Source: Thermoplasmata archaeon (GTDB lineage: Archaea; Thermoplasmatota; Thermoplasmata; Thermoplasmatales; Thermoplasmataceae). From it: 13,572 bases of DNA. The position numbers were made by a program, and so were the translations under genes. The notes below the pieces were generated by a model. That model saw nothing but the letters and a program-made list of their open reading frames with translations, was not told the origin of the DNA and made no database searches. Positions 1-8,918 of the stretch are shown here, piece by piece (within the stretch, counting starts at the first letter, position 1; each line of letters begins with the position of its first letter). Where the stretch lies: positions 1 through 13,572 of the forward strand of contig JAKBQO010000026.1 in assembly GCA_021835185.1 (NCBI GenBank). The letters are read 5' to 3'.

Positions 1-162
1 CGATCTCGTTAGCAGTGCTGCGGTTCCTGCCACATAAAGGACGATCGTCCCTCCAGGGGCATTCAGACCCACTGCCTGTGATACGGCATGCCTCAATGAC
101 AATTGGTTATATCCAAGGTGTTTATATTCCCTTTTGGGACGAAAAACTTCTTCCTTTATCAC
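1..162 (-). CDS. Membrane permease, N-terminal part only (probably APC-family amino acid transporter)
   Basis: This is the first 54 codons of a minus-strand gene that runs off the left edge of the window. It starts at a GTG (bases 160-162). The frame has a basic cytoplasmic N-terminus (IKEEVFRPKREYKHLG), then a hydrophobic stretch rich in Gly and Ala (AVSQAVGLNAPGGTIVLY), then more hydrophobic sequence to the edge. This arrangement, with small residues in the first membrane segment, resembles the start of APC-superfamily amino acid permeases, which import amino acids across the cell membrane by coupling to ions. The family call rests on about 35 residues and is an inference. An AT-rich TATA-like stretch lies about 24 bases before the GTG and no Shine-Dalgarno site is visible, so the mRNA may be leaderless. 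The gene is divergent from garK. Confidence 0.5.
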   Translation of the reverse strand, partial: MIKEEVFRPKREYKHLGYNQLSLRHAVSQAVGLNAPGGTIVLYVAGTAALLTRS

Positions 163-354
163 GTAAAAGTTAATAGCTGAATTATATTTTAATTTTTGTA
201 CTGAATACGTATTTTAATTGACTACGAATATCGTATAATATAGAAAATATATAGTTTTTCAGATCATAGTAAAATTTCCATCCTTATGGTAATGATCTAT
301 TACCTTAATATTGGACATTGAAAAAAGTTAAAATCATTAATTATATACGAACTC
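163..354. promoter_or_regulatory. Divergent intergenic region between the permease gene and garK
   Basis: This AT-rich gap of 192 bases carries the promoters of two divergent genes. On the minus strand a TATA-like TTAAAATATAAT ends 18 bases before the GTG of the permease gene. On the plus strand, AAGTTAAAAT (about 326-335) is centred roughly 25 bases before the garK ATG and is preceded by an A-run that could serve as the BRE. A second TATA-like motif (TTATATAC, 341-348) is too close to the garK ATG for a leaderless start. No palindrome or small gene was seen. Promoter assignments are by position and composition only. Confidence 0.4.
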
Positions 355-1629
355 ATGCAAATCCTTAACATGGATGATGTGGGAACCAGTCCCATGAGAA
401 AGTATGCCCTTGAAAAAATAGTACAGGTAATGAACAAACTTAACCCTGGCAACGTGATGGCAGGTAACTTTGATGTTGACCTGAATAGCTATGCCCGGGT
501 ATACATAATAGGATTTGGGAAAGCTTCATTCAATATGTACGCTGGAATAAGGGATAGGGTAATGGGAAAGCTTTCATACGCAGGCATTATAATTCCTGAT
601 GATGAGAAGCATGATGAAATTTTTCCCGAACTGGAAATTTTAAGGGGGACACATCCATATGTGAGCAACCTTTCAGTGGAGTCATCCATAAAATTACTAT
701 CACGTATAAAGGAATTAACAGAAAATGACCTTGTAATAGTACTCATATCAGGTGGTGGTTCATCACTTTTCGAGATACCCGAGAATGGAATTGATATGGA
801 TGATATAAGAAGAATATCCAGTGAGGTCATGGATAATGACGGGGATATTTATGTGTTAAACCATATACGTTCAACACTTTCATCAGTTAAGAATGGGAAA
901 CTTGCCAGATTTCTTTATCCTGCCAGTGTCCGGGCATTTATTATCTCTGATGTTGTATACGATAATTTAAATATTATTGCCTCTGGCCCTCTTGTTAAAC
1001 CAGCAGCACAGGTGAATATCAGAGAAATGGCAAATAAATATATTAATGACAACAGACTGAAAAATATCCTTGCAGAAAAGGCTGTGTCAGGAAATTTGGA
1101 GGATAAATATTTTTTGAAGGTAAAAAATACCATAATACTTAAAAACCTTGACTTTGTGAACTCTCTGTATTCTAATCTAGAGGGTGAGAAAATTAACCTT
1201 GGGAGCAATGTTAATGGAGATGTAAAGCTTGTGTCACAGGATATAACAGATATATTGAAAAGGCTGTACAATATCAAGGGCCAGGGATTCTGGTTTGTCT
1301 GTGGTGGTGAAACAACGGTCAACGTTACTGGAAACGGAAATGGTGGAAGAAATCAAGAGCTGGTTTCAAGGATGATGGAATATATGGGGAAAAATGAAAA
1401 CTTTCTCTTCATTTCTATGGGCACCGATGGCATTGACGGGAAAAGCATTGCTGCCGGTGGAATAGTTGATAATTCAACAAGAATAGATAACCTTGCCAGT
1501 TACCTTGAAAACAACGATAGCTATACTGCACTGTCAGAATCGCATGGGGCCATTATAACCGGAAGGACTGGAAACAATGTGTCGGACATAATGTTCGGCT
1601 TTTACGGCAGTACAAATAACAATTTTTAA
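355..1629 (+). CDS. garK: Glycerate 2-kinase (MOFRL family)
   Basis: This soluble enzyme phosphorylates D-glycerate with ATP to 2-phosphoglycerate. That is the step which returns carbon to glycolysis in the non-phosphorylative Entner-Doudoroff pathway of Thermoplasmatales. The 424 residues match the family's usual length. The N-terminal DUF4147-type domain (about 1-240) shows IIGFGKAS (51-58, likely catalytic Lys56) and the glycine-rich ISGGGSS (131-137). The C-terminal MOFRL domain shows CGGETTVNVTGNGNGGRNQE (316-335), MGTDGIDG (355-362) and TGRTGNNVSD (402-411). The gene is complete. The ATG at 355 was chosen; Met6 (base 370) is a possible alternative. A small HicB-like gene begins 29 bases after the stop on the same strand and could share the transcript. 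The family is certain; the specificity for the 2-position comes from the family, not from a residue I can point to. Confidence 0.92.
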   Translation: MQILNMDDVGTSPMRKYALEKIVQVMNKLNPGNVMAGNFDVDLNSYARVYIIGFGKASFNMYAGIRDRVMGKLSYAGIIIPDDEKHDEIFPELEILRGTHPYVSNLSVESSIKLLSRIKELTENDLVIVLISGGGSSLFEIPENGIDMDDIRRISSEVMDNDGDIYVLNHIRSTLSSVKNGKLARFLYPASVRAFIISDVVYDNLNIIASGPLVKPAAQVNIREMANKYINDNRLKNILAEKAVSGNLEDKYFLKVKNTIILKNLDFVNSLYSNLEGEKINLGSNVNGDVKLVSQDITDILKRLYNIKGQGFWFVCGGETTVNVTGNGNGGRNQELVSRMMEYMGKNENFLFISMGTDGIDGKSIAAGGIVDNSTRIDNLASYLENNDSYTALSESHGAIITGRTGNNVSDIMFGFYGSTNNNF

Positions 1630-1658
1630 ATACAGTGGGTAATTATGGAGTGATTGGC

Positions 1659-1820
1659 ATGGAAGAGCTGCTTTGTAATATAGAATTTGAAAAGGATGAA
1701 AACGGCTACAGCGCTAAGCTCAGAACTGATATGGGCGGCTTGCGTGAATACAACGGCATGACACTGGAAGAAGTTATGAATGAGGTGATACTTGAGCTTC
1801 AGGAGGAATTCTCCCCATAA
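1659..1820 (+). CDS. 53-residue HicB-like small protein (copy A)
   Basis: The start is the ATG at 1659, because GGAGTGAT (1647-1654), a near-perfect Shine-Dalgarno match, lies four bases before it. The GTG at 1635 has no such site. The protein begins MEELLCNIEFEKDENGYSAK and ends with an acidic helix (EEVMNEVILELQEEF). The order strand (IEFEKD), strand (GYSAKL), a Gly-containing turn, then TLEEVMNEV helix is that of the HicB antitoxin fold, without the DNA-binding extension that full-length HicB often has. No HicA-like toxin gene is adjacent. It follows garK by 29 bases and converges on the helicase gene 21 bases away. A second gene of exactly the same length (10756-10917) encodes a relative with 14 of 53 identical residues and no gaps needed. 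Function is unknown; the HicB resemblance is a pattern match by eye. Confidence 0.75.
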   Translation: MEELLCNIEFEKDENGYSAKLRTDMGGLREYNGMTLEEVMNEVILELQEEFSP

Positions 1821-1841
1821 AACTCATTATTAAGAATTGTA

Positions 1842-4800
1842 CTAACTTGAAATTATATAACCGGTATTGTTGAATTCGGTTTTTGCTGAATCTCTGTATT
1901 TTGAATCGCCTGTTACGCCTTTAACAGTCAGGTATTTTCCACTCTTTTTCACTGAAAAGGAAAGTTTCACGGAATCATCCATAAAGAACAGGTAGCTATT
2001 CGTGGAATGGAACTTGGATTTAATATAATCAGAAAAAATAAGCATAACGATATCTTTCGGGGGGATTATTCTTGAGATCCTGTGTTTAACCTCATGATCC
2101 AAAACATCGGTGCCCATATATATTATTCGATTTTCAACAGGCATCAAGGCCTCTTTTATAATTTTTTCTTTCATCAGTTTTCCAACAGAGAGATTGTATT
2201 CCACATCGCTGTAGATACCTGCAATATTCCTGTATATTGATATGTCAAAGAAACCTATTCTCCTGATAAGCTCCCTGAGGAGGATTTCAATTGCCTCTAA
2301 CTTGGTGTACTCATCATTTATAGGAATATACTTCCTTGATTTGTCTTTAGCTATTGCATTCATCCTGTAAAGTGATTTTACCGTTTCTTTGACCAGGAAA
2401 GAATTCATTTTAATCGATTTGATAAGTTCATTCTCAGACATGCTTCTGGATATGAGGTATTTGTAAACAGTTTCCTCTGCTTCAGTCAGTTCCCTTTTCT
2501 TTATGGCCTTATATAACGCTATCACATTTTTGGTTCCGTATGCTGGCACATTATATGGTCCCTCAAAGTTATAAATCAGCATGGAACTGTAGTAATTATT
2601 CAGTTCAACAGTCCTGATTCCAGTATAATAAGCCTCCATATCTGTTCTAATCCCTAAAAATACCTTGCTCAATTCATTATAATTCATGGTTCCATTTCTG
2701 GAACTGTACCTGTTCACCGACAGGGAGAGAAGATCGGCAATGGTCATGTTAACCACATCAAAATTTCCTGTGTAAATAACGTTTTCTGCTGCCTTATAAC
2801 CGTGTTTTATTCCCGCTTCCATGAGTTCCCTGTTCTGGGTCCTGATTATTATGGAGTCTATGCCAAGTCTATATGTGTCGTGCTGAAGTGTGTCAAGAAA
2901 GTCAGATACCTTTCCACTTTCAAAATCTATATTGTCAATCCACATCCCCGGTTCCTTTTCTTCCATGTAAAACATAGATTCCTCATTTCCGTGGTAGATG
3001 AACCTTGCATTATAATCATCATTTCTGATATATTTACCAAGATATATGCTTACCGGGTCGTTCTTCATAACTATTATTGATGTATTCTCAGGCGCATCTG
3101 GTATATCACCGTAATAAATCTCATTTTTAAAATAAAGAGGTGATAGTCTTGTATAATCCAGTTTTGCGGGATTGAACCAGAAGAACCTTGCGATCTCTCT
3201 TGCCGTTATAGGACCGTATTTTTCAATTAATAAATTTGTGTCAACATCATTTTCCGGTTTGTATACCTCCATTTTCCCAGTGTGTCCTGAGACGATTTTA
3301 ATTTTGTACTGCAGATTCCTGATTATTGCTTTTACTATTCTTGTATCCATTCCTGTGATTTCTGATAGCTTTTCCTCCGTGTCTATGCCCTTTTCAATGT
3401 AATCAAGTATTTTTTCCTCCTCATCGCTGTTTTTCTCCTCTCTAATATAGTAAAGAACATCCATGAGCCATTTTGCAATATACACATATTTGTTTTTTAT
3501 TGCTCTAGTGTAAAAAACTGAACCTGACTTCACAGCCTTTTCAAGATCCTCAACCCTGAATTTTTTTACTCTTGCCCTTATATCGAATACCTCAAATGCA
3601 AAGCCGTATTTGTTAAAGTAATTGTCAATGGAATCCACCTGCTGTGAGAAATTTGATATCCTCCGGCTTGAGAGGTCATATTCTGTATTATTTATTATGG
3701 CCTCAAAATCAGATTTCATCATGTACTGCTTCATGAATATAGGGGTGATATAATCGAATATTATCTTCCCGCTTCTTGTCATTTCATTAAGTGCGGACTC
3801 AAGTTCCTCATTATTCACAGGAAGCCTGATAAGCAATTCATCAAATGAAAGTGGGCCAAAGGACGAAAGTACAAGGGATATGGCATGCTTCATTGCATCT
3901 TCTGATTTTTCAGGCTTTTCTTCATTTCTTATATAATACTGTATTCCCTTTTTAACTGTTTTTCTTATGTGATATCCTGATTCCAGTTTTATCAGGCTAT
4001 CCTTCAAATCCTGTTCACCTATTCCTGACTTTTTAAGTTCATTGAAAGTTGAGTTGTTTATTAAATCGTAAACTTCTTTATCCCTCCTGTTAAGTTCAAT
4101 ATCCTTTCTGAACAGGTTGTATACTATTCCATAGTATTCATTAAATACCCACTGGTCAGATCTTATGAAACAGTATCTGATTTTTTCTGATTCCACAAGT
4201 TCCTCAGTCATGTCCTCTATATCCATTTCCGTGTAATCCAGTGGAGAATTGAATTTTTTCTTGAATGGATCAATATAAAGAAAATGCTCTGCAAATTCCA
4301 TGTAACTTTCAATGCTGTTAATTGCCGGAATCTTATTTTTAAAATAATTCTCCACAAGCTTTGAATCCTTTATGAGGAAATCAATCCCCTCGGTTCCATA
4401 TATCTTGTCCAGCAGTTTGCTTCTAAGTTCTTTCAATAATCTGGATCTGTCCTCCATGAGCACTATGTCAGAAACCCCTGAGAGAATTAGGTTATATGAA
4501 AATGGGCTTGTTTCCGTGGAATAATCCCTGATAATGTAATGCTTTTTTGATATTACATCGTTTACATACCATGCAGCACGTTCAACATCCATAACATCAT
4601 ATTTTACCTCATTGAATGCTTCCTTTATGACGGGAAAATTATGCATTTCTTCCAGAATTCTGAGAAGCCTGTCACTGCGGAGCTGCTGCCTGGCCACGGA
4701 TATGTCTGTCTGTTTGTACTTTCTCAAAACCATGAGAGATCTGGTTGCACAGTACCTGAAACGCTGCTTAAAGAGCTCTGTGTTTACTATGGACCGATCC

Positions 4801-6938
4801 ACAAGATCCCTGAAATTTGAAGGCGTCAAAAGCCCCACAATATCCTTTATTGGCACTCTTCTGTTCAGCGTTATTGTGAATCCATTGTCATTGACGCTTA
4901 TTCTTGTGTTTACACCATATTTGTTGGACACGGCAAGCCCATAGGCCCTGGACAATGCATCGTTTACACGCCTTCCCAGGGGTATATGGAATATAATGCT
5001 GTAAAGGTCATTGTCTATGTACCCTTCAATATAAAGGGAGTCTTCAGTAGGTATGGAAAAATTGCCCTGCGTTTTAATATAGGATATAAGGCTCTTAGCC
5101 CCAAAGGAATCCACTCTGTAATTTTCCATAAGCCATTTCTCTGTTTCCTCTCCATTTTTAATTCGTTCGTACAGAGATTTGCGGAATTCACCCACTAAAA
5201 TGCCCAGGTCATAGCTCCTTGGCAAAAGCTCGCCACTCCATGACGGGACAGTGGGCTTCATTCCTGTGGCAGTTTTTACTGTAATGTTGTTTTTCGAAAC
5301 TCTTAAAAACATATAGGTTTTGGCTCCCAGGACAAAAATATCACCATTTTTGAGCCTTTCAACAAATTTGTCGCTGAGTTGTCCTATCATTCTGCCCTTT
5401 TCGTTTACCACATTGTAATTAGCCTCTTCCGGTATGGTTCCAACATTCATGAAATAGATCATCCGTGTACTTGCCTTCTTGCCGAATTTCTTTTCTTCTT
5501 CATCGTACCAGATTTTGGAAAATAAGGTATTCCCCTCTATTCTTCCCGAAAGGTAGTTTATAGTTGCAATATAATCATCATATTTCAGAGTGTGAAATGA
5601 AAATGAGTTGGTTATAATGTTATATGCCTCATCCACTCCCCATGTTTTTTCAAGGGACATGCTTATTATCCCCTGAGAGAGGACGTCCAGTGGATTTTCA
5701 GGAACGGTGACTTTGTCTATTTCATGGTCATATGCAGCCTTTGTCATGACAGCGCATTCCATGAGGTCATCAAGGTCAAAAACTATAAACCTGCCCAGTG
5801 ATAAATCTCTAACCCCATGGCCAGACCTGCCTATTCTCTGCAGTGCCCTGGATACCGATTTGGGGCTTCCTATCTGTATAACCATATCAATATATCCAAT
5901 ATCTATTCCCAGTTCAAGCGATGTGGATGTTATCACACATTTTAACTCCCCGTCCTTGAGGCGGTTCTCCACTTCTATTCTTGTCTGTTTTCCCAGTGAG
6001 GAATGGTGTGCCTCTATATTTTCTATTCCTCTGGCCTTGAGCCTCATTGCAACATGCTCAGTTGAGCTTCTGGTATTTGTGAATATAAGCGTTGTCTTAT
6101 GGCTGTTTACAAGATCAACGAGTATATCATACATCTTCTCATTGGCGACCTCATAGCTCACCAGTGTGAGGTCCTTCACAGGTGTGATTATGCTAAGGTC
6201 AAGATATTTATTGGTGTTTACTTCAATTATTTCAAAATCCCTTTTTCTTTCTCCATTATAGCCACAGAGATATGTCCCTATAAGCTCCAGAGGTGCCTGT
6301 GTGGCCGATAATCCGATGCGGACAAATCCGGGAGACAAGTTTTCTAGCCTTTCAAGGTTAAATGAGAGCAATGAACCTCTCTTTGTAGATGAAACCTCAT
6401 GTATCTCGTCCAGTATTACGTATTCTACTCCAGTAAATTTTTCCTTGAATTTTGTTGCAGTTATTGCCAGTGAAAAGGACTCAGGAGTGGTTATTATAAT
6501 GTGTGGGGGCTTCTTGAGCATTTTATTCCTGTCGTTCTGGGCAGTGTCCCCAGATCTGACTGCAACTTTGATCTTTGGAATATCCAGACCCTTTTCTCTT
6601 GCCAGGTCATATATCTCGGAAAGAGGTTCATTAAGGTTTTTGTTAATGTCATTTGCCAGTGCCTTTAATGGTGATATATACACGCAGTATATTTTCTCCT
6701 CAAGCTCATTGTTCCTCGCCTTTTTAAAAAGTTCATTTATTATGGAAAGAAAACCAGTAAGTGTTTTTCCTGTTCCGGTAGGGGATGATACCAGCACATT
6801 TTTCTTATCATGTATAAGGGGTATTGCCTTTCTCTGTGGTTCGCTCAAATCACTATATTTATTATTGAACCATTGTGCAACAATGTCATCGAGAAAAGGC
6901 AATGTCTCTTCTACTTTAAATTGTTTATTGTATATCAT
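1842..6938 (-). CDS. lhr: Lhr-family superfamily 2 helicase with a long C-terminal extension
   Basis: This ATP-dependent 3'-5' nucleic-acid helicase belongs to the Lhr (large helicase-related) family, which has been linked to DNA repair and RNA handling. RecA domain 1 has SSPTGTGKT (Walker A, 51-59), PLKALANDI (90-98), TPES (151-154), DEIH (177-180) and SAT (211-213). RecA domain 2 has LIFTNTR (284-290), TSTSLELGIDIG (337-348) and QRIGRSGHG (367-375). The Lhr core continues with PSWSGELLPRSYD (565-577) and HIPLGRRVND (651-660) and ends near 850. The remaining about 850 residues hold several winged-helix-like segments (near 1014-1070, 1172-1225, 1233-1262 and 1484-1540). At 1698 residues it is about twice the length of a core-only archaeal Lhr. 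The reading frame is intact. A TATA-like AAAATTATATAG lies about 37 bases before the ATG, giving a short leader. Confidence 0.93.
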   Translation of the reverse strand: MIYNKQFKVEETLPFLDDIVAQWFNNKYSDLSEPQRKAIPLIHDKKNVLVSSPTGTGKTLTGFLSIINELFKKARNNELEEKIYCVYISPLKALANDINKNLNEPLSEIYDLAREKGLDIPKIKVAVRSGDTAQNDRNKMLKKPPHIIITTPESFSLAITATKFKEKFTGVEYVILDEIHEVSSTKRGSLLSFNLERLENLSPGFVRIGLSATQAPLELIGTYLCGYNGERKRDFEIIEVNTNKYLDLSIITPVKDLTLVSYEVANEKMYDILVDLVNSHKTTLIFTNTRSSTEHVAMRLKARGIENIEAHHSSLGKQTRIEVENRLKDGELKCVITSTSLELGIDIGYIDMVIQIGSPKSVSRALQRIGRSGHGVRDLSLGRFIVFDLDDLMECAVMTKAAYDHEIDKVTVPENPLDVLSQGIISMSLEKTWGVDEAYNIITNSFSFHTLKYDDYIATINYLSGRIEGNTLFSKIWYDEEEKKFGKKASTRMIYFMNVGTIPEEANYNVVNEKGRMIGQLSDKFVERLKNGDIFVLGAKTYMFLRVSKNNITVKTATGMKPTVPSWSGELLPRSYDLGILVGEFRKSLYERIKNGEETEKWLMENYRVDSFGAKSLISYIKTQGNFSIPTEDSLYIEGYIDNDLYSIIFHIPLGRRVNDALSRAYGLAVSNKYGVNTRISVNDNGFTITLNRRVPIKDIVGLLTPSNFRDLVDRSIVNTELFKQRFRYCATRSLMVLRKYKQTDISVARQQLRSDRLLRILEEMHNFPVIKEAFNEVKYDVMDVERAAWYVNDVISKKHYIIRDYSTETSPFSYNLILSGVSDIVLMEDRSRLLKELRSKLLDKIYGTEGIDFLIKDSKLVENYFKNKIPAINSIESYMEFAEHFLYIDPFKKKFNSPLDYTEMDIEDMTEELVESEKIRYCFIRSDQWVFNEYYGIVYNLFRKDIELNRRDKEVYDLINNSTFNELKKSGIGEQDLKDSLIKLESGYHIRKTVKKGIQYYIRNEEKPEKSEDAMKHAISLVLSSFGPLSFDELLIRLPVNNEELESALNEMTRSGKIIFDYITPIFMKQYMMKSDFEAIINNTEYDLSSRRISNFSQQVDSIDNYFNKYGFAFEVFDIRARVKKFRVEDLEKAVKSGSVFYTRAIKNKYVYIAKWLMDVLYYIREEKNSDEEEKILDYIEKGIDTEEKLSEITGMDTRIVKAIIRNLQYKIKIVSGHTGKMEVYKPENDVDTNLLIEKYGPITAREIARFFWFNPAKLDYTRLSPLYFKNEIYYGDIPDAPENTSIIVMKNDPVSIYLGKYIRNDDYNARFIYHGNEESMFYMEEKEPGMWIDNIDFESGKVSDFLDTLQHDTYRLGIDSIIIRTQNRELMEAGIKHGYKAAENVIYTGNFDVVNMTIADLLSLSVNRYSSRNGTMNYNELSKVFLGIRTDMEAYYTGIRTVELNNYYSSMLIYNFEGPYNVPAYGTKNVIALYKAIKKRELTEAEETVYKYLISRSMSENELIKSIKMNSFLVKETVKSLYRMNAIAKDKSRKYIPINDEYTKLEAIEILLRELIRRIGFFDISIYRNIAGIYSDVEYNLSVGKLMKEKIIKEALMPVENRIIYMGTDVLDHEVKHRISRIIPPKDIVMLIFSDYIKSKFHSTNSYLFFMDDSVKLSFSVKKSGKYLTVKGVTGDSKYRDSAKTEFNNTGYIISS

Positions 6939-6969
6939 CGGCGATAATCTGTAAGATAGTTCATATTTC

Positions 6970-6981
6970 TATATAATTTTT
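6970..6981 (-). promoter_or_regulatory. TATA box of lhr
   Basis: On the minus strand this reads AAAATTATATAG, centred about 37 bases before the lhr ATG. Archaeal transcription starts some 26 bases after the TATA centre, so the leader would be about ten bases. No Shine-Dalgarno site was seen before the ATG. Assigned by position only. Confidence 0.5.
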
Positions 6982-7065
6982 ACCTAAAAATCAGGTTATA
7001 GTTACCATGATTGACATCAAGAATGTATTATATGTGTATGGAAAATAGCCTGAAGCACTATATTA

Positions 7066-8316
7066 TCATTTAATGTTAGCATGGGTGCTCACTTCCTGCC
7101 CTTTACCTGCACGGTGGCTTATGCTGAACAGGAGGAAAATCACTGATATTGCAGCGCACATCAGGGAAAAGGTACCCCACAGCTCAACAGGACTGAATAT
7201 CAGTGCTGCAAGGATAATTGTTCCCACAAGTGGTCTGAATGGGTAGACCAGACTTCCAATGGCCGATGCGAATCCCAGATAACCCCCTCTCCGATTCTGT
7301 GGTGCCAGCCTTGTTATAAAAGCCATGGTAGCAGGAACCTGAAGATTTTCTCCAAGAGTTAGAACAATTATGGCCATAGCCACTACAGGGAAAAAGGGCG
7401 TTAATCCGATTATTAAATATCCTACAGCATAGAGTGCGAGGCCGGATGAGATCCTGAGAGAGTCTTTCCACTTTCCTGTGACCACGTTGATGGAATTCTG
7501 AAAAAGGATCACCACAACAGTATTTATTGCAAACAGGGCAGTTATGTAATAGGTTGCAAAACCGTATTTTGAGGAGAGGAAAAGTGGTGTTATTGGACTT
7601 TCAAACATGCCGGAAACAAAATATGCGCTGGCGGTGAGTATGGCTGCAGCAATGAAAAAAAGATCATTACGGGGAATGAAGATTCTGTGGCTAGTCGACA
7701 CCGACTGTTCAATTGTACTCTGATTTCTGGTATCCCTTATCCTGTAGAAATAAAGTATGAACTCAATAAGAGAACCAACTGCTGGCGCAACGAAGACTGC
7801 GGAGTAATTGAACGTTGCAATGATTCCACCAATCACTAGCCCCAATCCGATACCTATGTTGCCTGCCACCCTTGTCCTGCTGAATGCCTCAACGCGGTCG
7901 GATTCCTCAGTAGTATCTGAAATTAAGGCTCCGTCATTTATGTACTGGGCTGAACTTACCGGATTTGTGATGACATAGAACAGTATAAGAATCCAGGTTG
8001 GGCCACCGAGAAATATGTCAAAGAACATTCCTGAAAATATAATTATATTCGCAGTTGGCACCATGAGTCCAACCAGACGCCTTCCAATCCTGTCAACGAG
8101 ACTTCCCCATGCCAGTGAGGCAGGGAAACTAAGCAGTCCACCGGCAAGGGCAACTATACCTACATCTACATAGGTTAGCCCCCTGACCTCGTAAAGGTAG
8201 ATAGACATGATTATCCATACTACATACTGGCCAAAGGCCCTAATAAACTCAGCGTAAGAAATAGTATTGACAATAGGATTATTCAGGCTTCTTCCGAAGA
8301 TGGAAAGGTTTTTCAT
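7066..8316 (-). CDS. Major facilitator superfamily (MFS) transporter, substrate unknown
   Basis: This is a 416-residue integral membrane protein with about twelve hydrophobic segments, typical for an MFS secondary transporter. The loop after the second segment carries the MFS signature motif A as WGSLVDRIGRR (70-80). A central polar loop (RDTRNQSTIEQSVSTSHR, near 194-211) separates the two six-helix halves. A second glycine- and proline-rich stretch near LAPQNRRGGYLGFASAIGS occupies the position of the related motif in the C-terminal half, as in drug and metabolite efflux carriers. The C-terminus is a short polar tail. The protein was probably not horizontally acquired, since codon use looks like its neighbours. 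It stands alone, 127 bases upstream of lhr on the same strand, with its own TATA box. Nothing in the sequence tells the substrate; sugar, drug or organic-acid transport are all possible. Confidence 0.88.
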   Translation of the reverse strand: MKNLSIFGRSLNNPIVNTISYAEFIRAFGQYVVWIIMSIYLYEVRGLTYVDVGIVALAGGLLSFPASLAWGSLVDRIGRRLVGLMVPTANIIIFSGMFFDIFLGGPTWILILFYVITNPVSSAQYINDGALISDTTEESDRVEAFSRTRVAGNIGIGLGLVIGGIIATFNYSAVFVAPAVGSLIEFILYFYRIRDTRNQSTIEQSVSTSHRIFIPRNDLFFIAAAILTASAYFVSGMFESPITPLFLSSKYGFATYYITALFAINTVVVILFQNSINVVTGKWKDSLRISSGLALYAVGYLIIGLTPFFPVVAMAIIVLTLGENLQVPATMAFITRLAPQNRRGGYLGFASAIGSLVYPFRPLVGTIILAALIFSPVELWGTFSLMCAAISVIFLLFSISHRAGKGQEVSTHANIK

Positions 8317-8340
8317 ACATAGACCGTAAGTTAGCCCCTA

Positions 8341-8350
8341 TTTATATAAA
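8341..8350 (-). promoter_or_regulatory. TATA box of the MFS transporter gene
   Basis: On the minus strand this reads TTTATATAAA, centred about 29 bases before the ATG at 8316. That fits a leaderless or nearly leaderless mRNA. A second AT-rich motif (ATATATAA, 8351-8358) lies just upstream and could equally serve a plus-strand transcript, but no gene follows it in that direction. Confidence 0.6.
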
Positions 8351-8537
8351 ATATATAAGCCTGATGTCGCCAAAATTCCGGTTGACAGGCAGTGGCGATT
8401 CTAGTACCAAGTTCTGAACATTCCACTCTTTATTATGAATTATTTCATGAAAACCATGGAATTATGGGGAAATTTATGGGTGAATGCACAGGGAGAATAA
8501 AGTAGTTTATTTTCCGGATAAATGCAAATATATGTTT

Positions 8538-8546
8538 CTTTGATTA
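8538..8546 (+). repeat. Left copy of the 9-base target site duplication
   Basis: CTTTGATTA lies immediately outside the left inverted repeat and is repeated without mismatch immediately outside the right one (9948-9956). The length of nine bases is the one known for the IS903 group. Confidence 0.88.
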
Positions 8547-8564
8547 TGCTGTGTTGAATAAATA
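8547..8564 (+). repeat. Left terminal inverted repeat of the insertion sequence
   Basis: TGCTGTGTTGAATAAATA matches the reverse complement of 9930-9947 at 16 of 18 positions; the differences are at positions 5 and 17. The stop codon of the passenger gene lies only two bases inside it. Confidence 0.88.
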
Positions 8565-8565
8565 C

Positions 8566-8877
8566 TTAAGCAACATGTAGTCCGAGTTGCTTCATTTCTT
8601 CCTCTTCTGGAATTACTTTCCATTTCATGTAATCAGCATTGTATTTCTTGATAAAGGATACAACGGTATCCAGATCTTCCTCCCTGATCATGACCAGGCC
8701 TTTCTCATACCTTACCGAGGGAATTGTTTCCAGCAATCCTTCCCTGTGATAATGGTATTTTGAATAGTTGGAAGGATCATCATATCCATAGAGTTTACGC
8801 AGCATCCTGTCAACAGAACTCTTCCTTTCCCCGGACTTATAGCTGGCATGGATCTTCAGCAGAATTGCAGTCTTCAT
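8566..8877 (-). CDS. Passenger protein of the insertion sequence, function unknown
   Basis: This intact gene of 103 residues lies inside the insertion sequence, between its left end and the transposase gene, and points the opposite way. I do not recognise the family. The N-terminal third is basic (KIHASYKSGERKSSVDRMLRK). The middle is rich in Tyr and His (YSKYHYHREGLL). The C-terminal half is acidic and looks alpha/beta (IREEDLDTVVSFIKKYNA, then WKVIPEEEEMKQLG). There are no membrane segments and no clear helix-turn-helix. A TATA-like TATTTATG (minus strand, 8898-8905) is centred about 25 bases before the ATG, so the mRNA is probably leaderless. A 22-base palindrome separates it from the transposase start. 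A regulator or accessory factor of transposition, or a protein useful to the host, are both possible. That the frame stays open while the transposase has decayed is notable. Confidence 0.7.
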   Translation of the reverse strand: MKTAILLKIHASYKSGERKSSVDRMLRKLYGYDDPSNYSKYHYHREGLLETIPSVRYEKGLVMIREEDLDTVVSFIKKYNADYMKWKVIPEEEEMKQLGLHVA

Positions 8878-8918
8878 GAAATATTATAATGGAAGGGCAT
8901 AAATACCTTTTTGCTATC

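Larger units (their letters stand above)
8317..8546. other. Intergenic region between the MFS gene and the insertion sequence
   Basis: Apart from the MFS promoter, this 230-base stretch holds no gene I can support. The longest plus-strand candidate is a 21-residue frame starting with ATGAATTATTTC near 8436, with no Shine-Dalgarno site and no recognisable sequence. The last nine bases (8538-8546) are the left copy of the target duplication made by the insertion sequence, so before insertion this region was continuous with the ribA promoter. Confidence 0.6.

Noticed and set aside
1635..1658. Earlier GTG start for the small gene after garK, adding eight residues
   Set aside because: The ATG at 1659 has a strong Shine-Dalgarno site four bases ahead, and gives the same 53-residue length as the paralogue.
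6301..6954. A 217-residue open frame on the plus strand, opposite the helicase N-terminus
   Set aside because: It lies wholly opposite the conserved helicase motifs, its translation has no recognisable domain and it has no promoter or ribosome site. The other long plus-strand frames opposite lhr were rejected for the same reason.
8367..8398. Inverted repeat TCGCCA / TGGCGA upstream of the MFS gene
   Set aside because: Six-base arms with a 20-base spacer can arise by chance; no further pairing.
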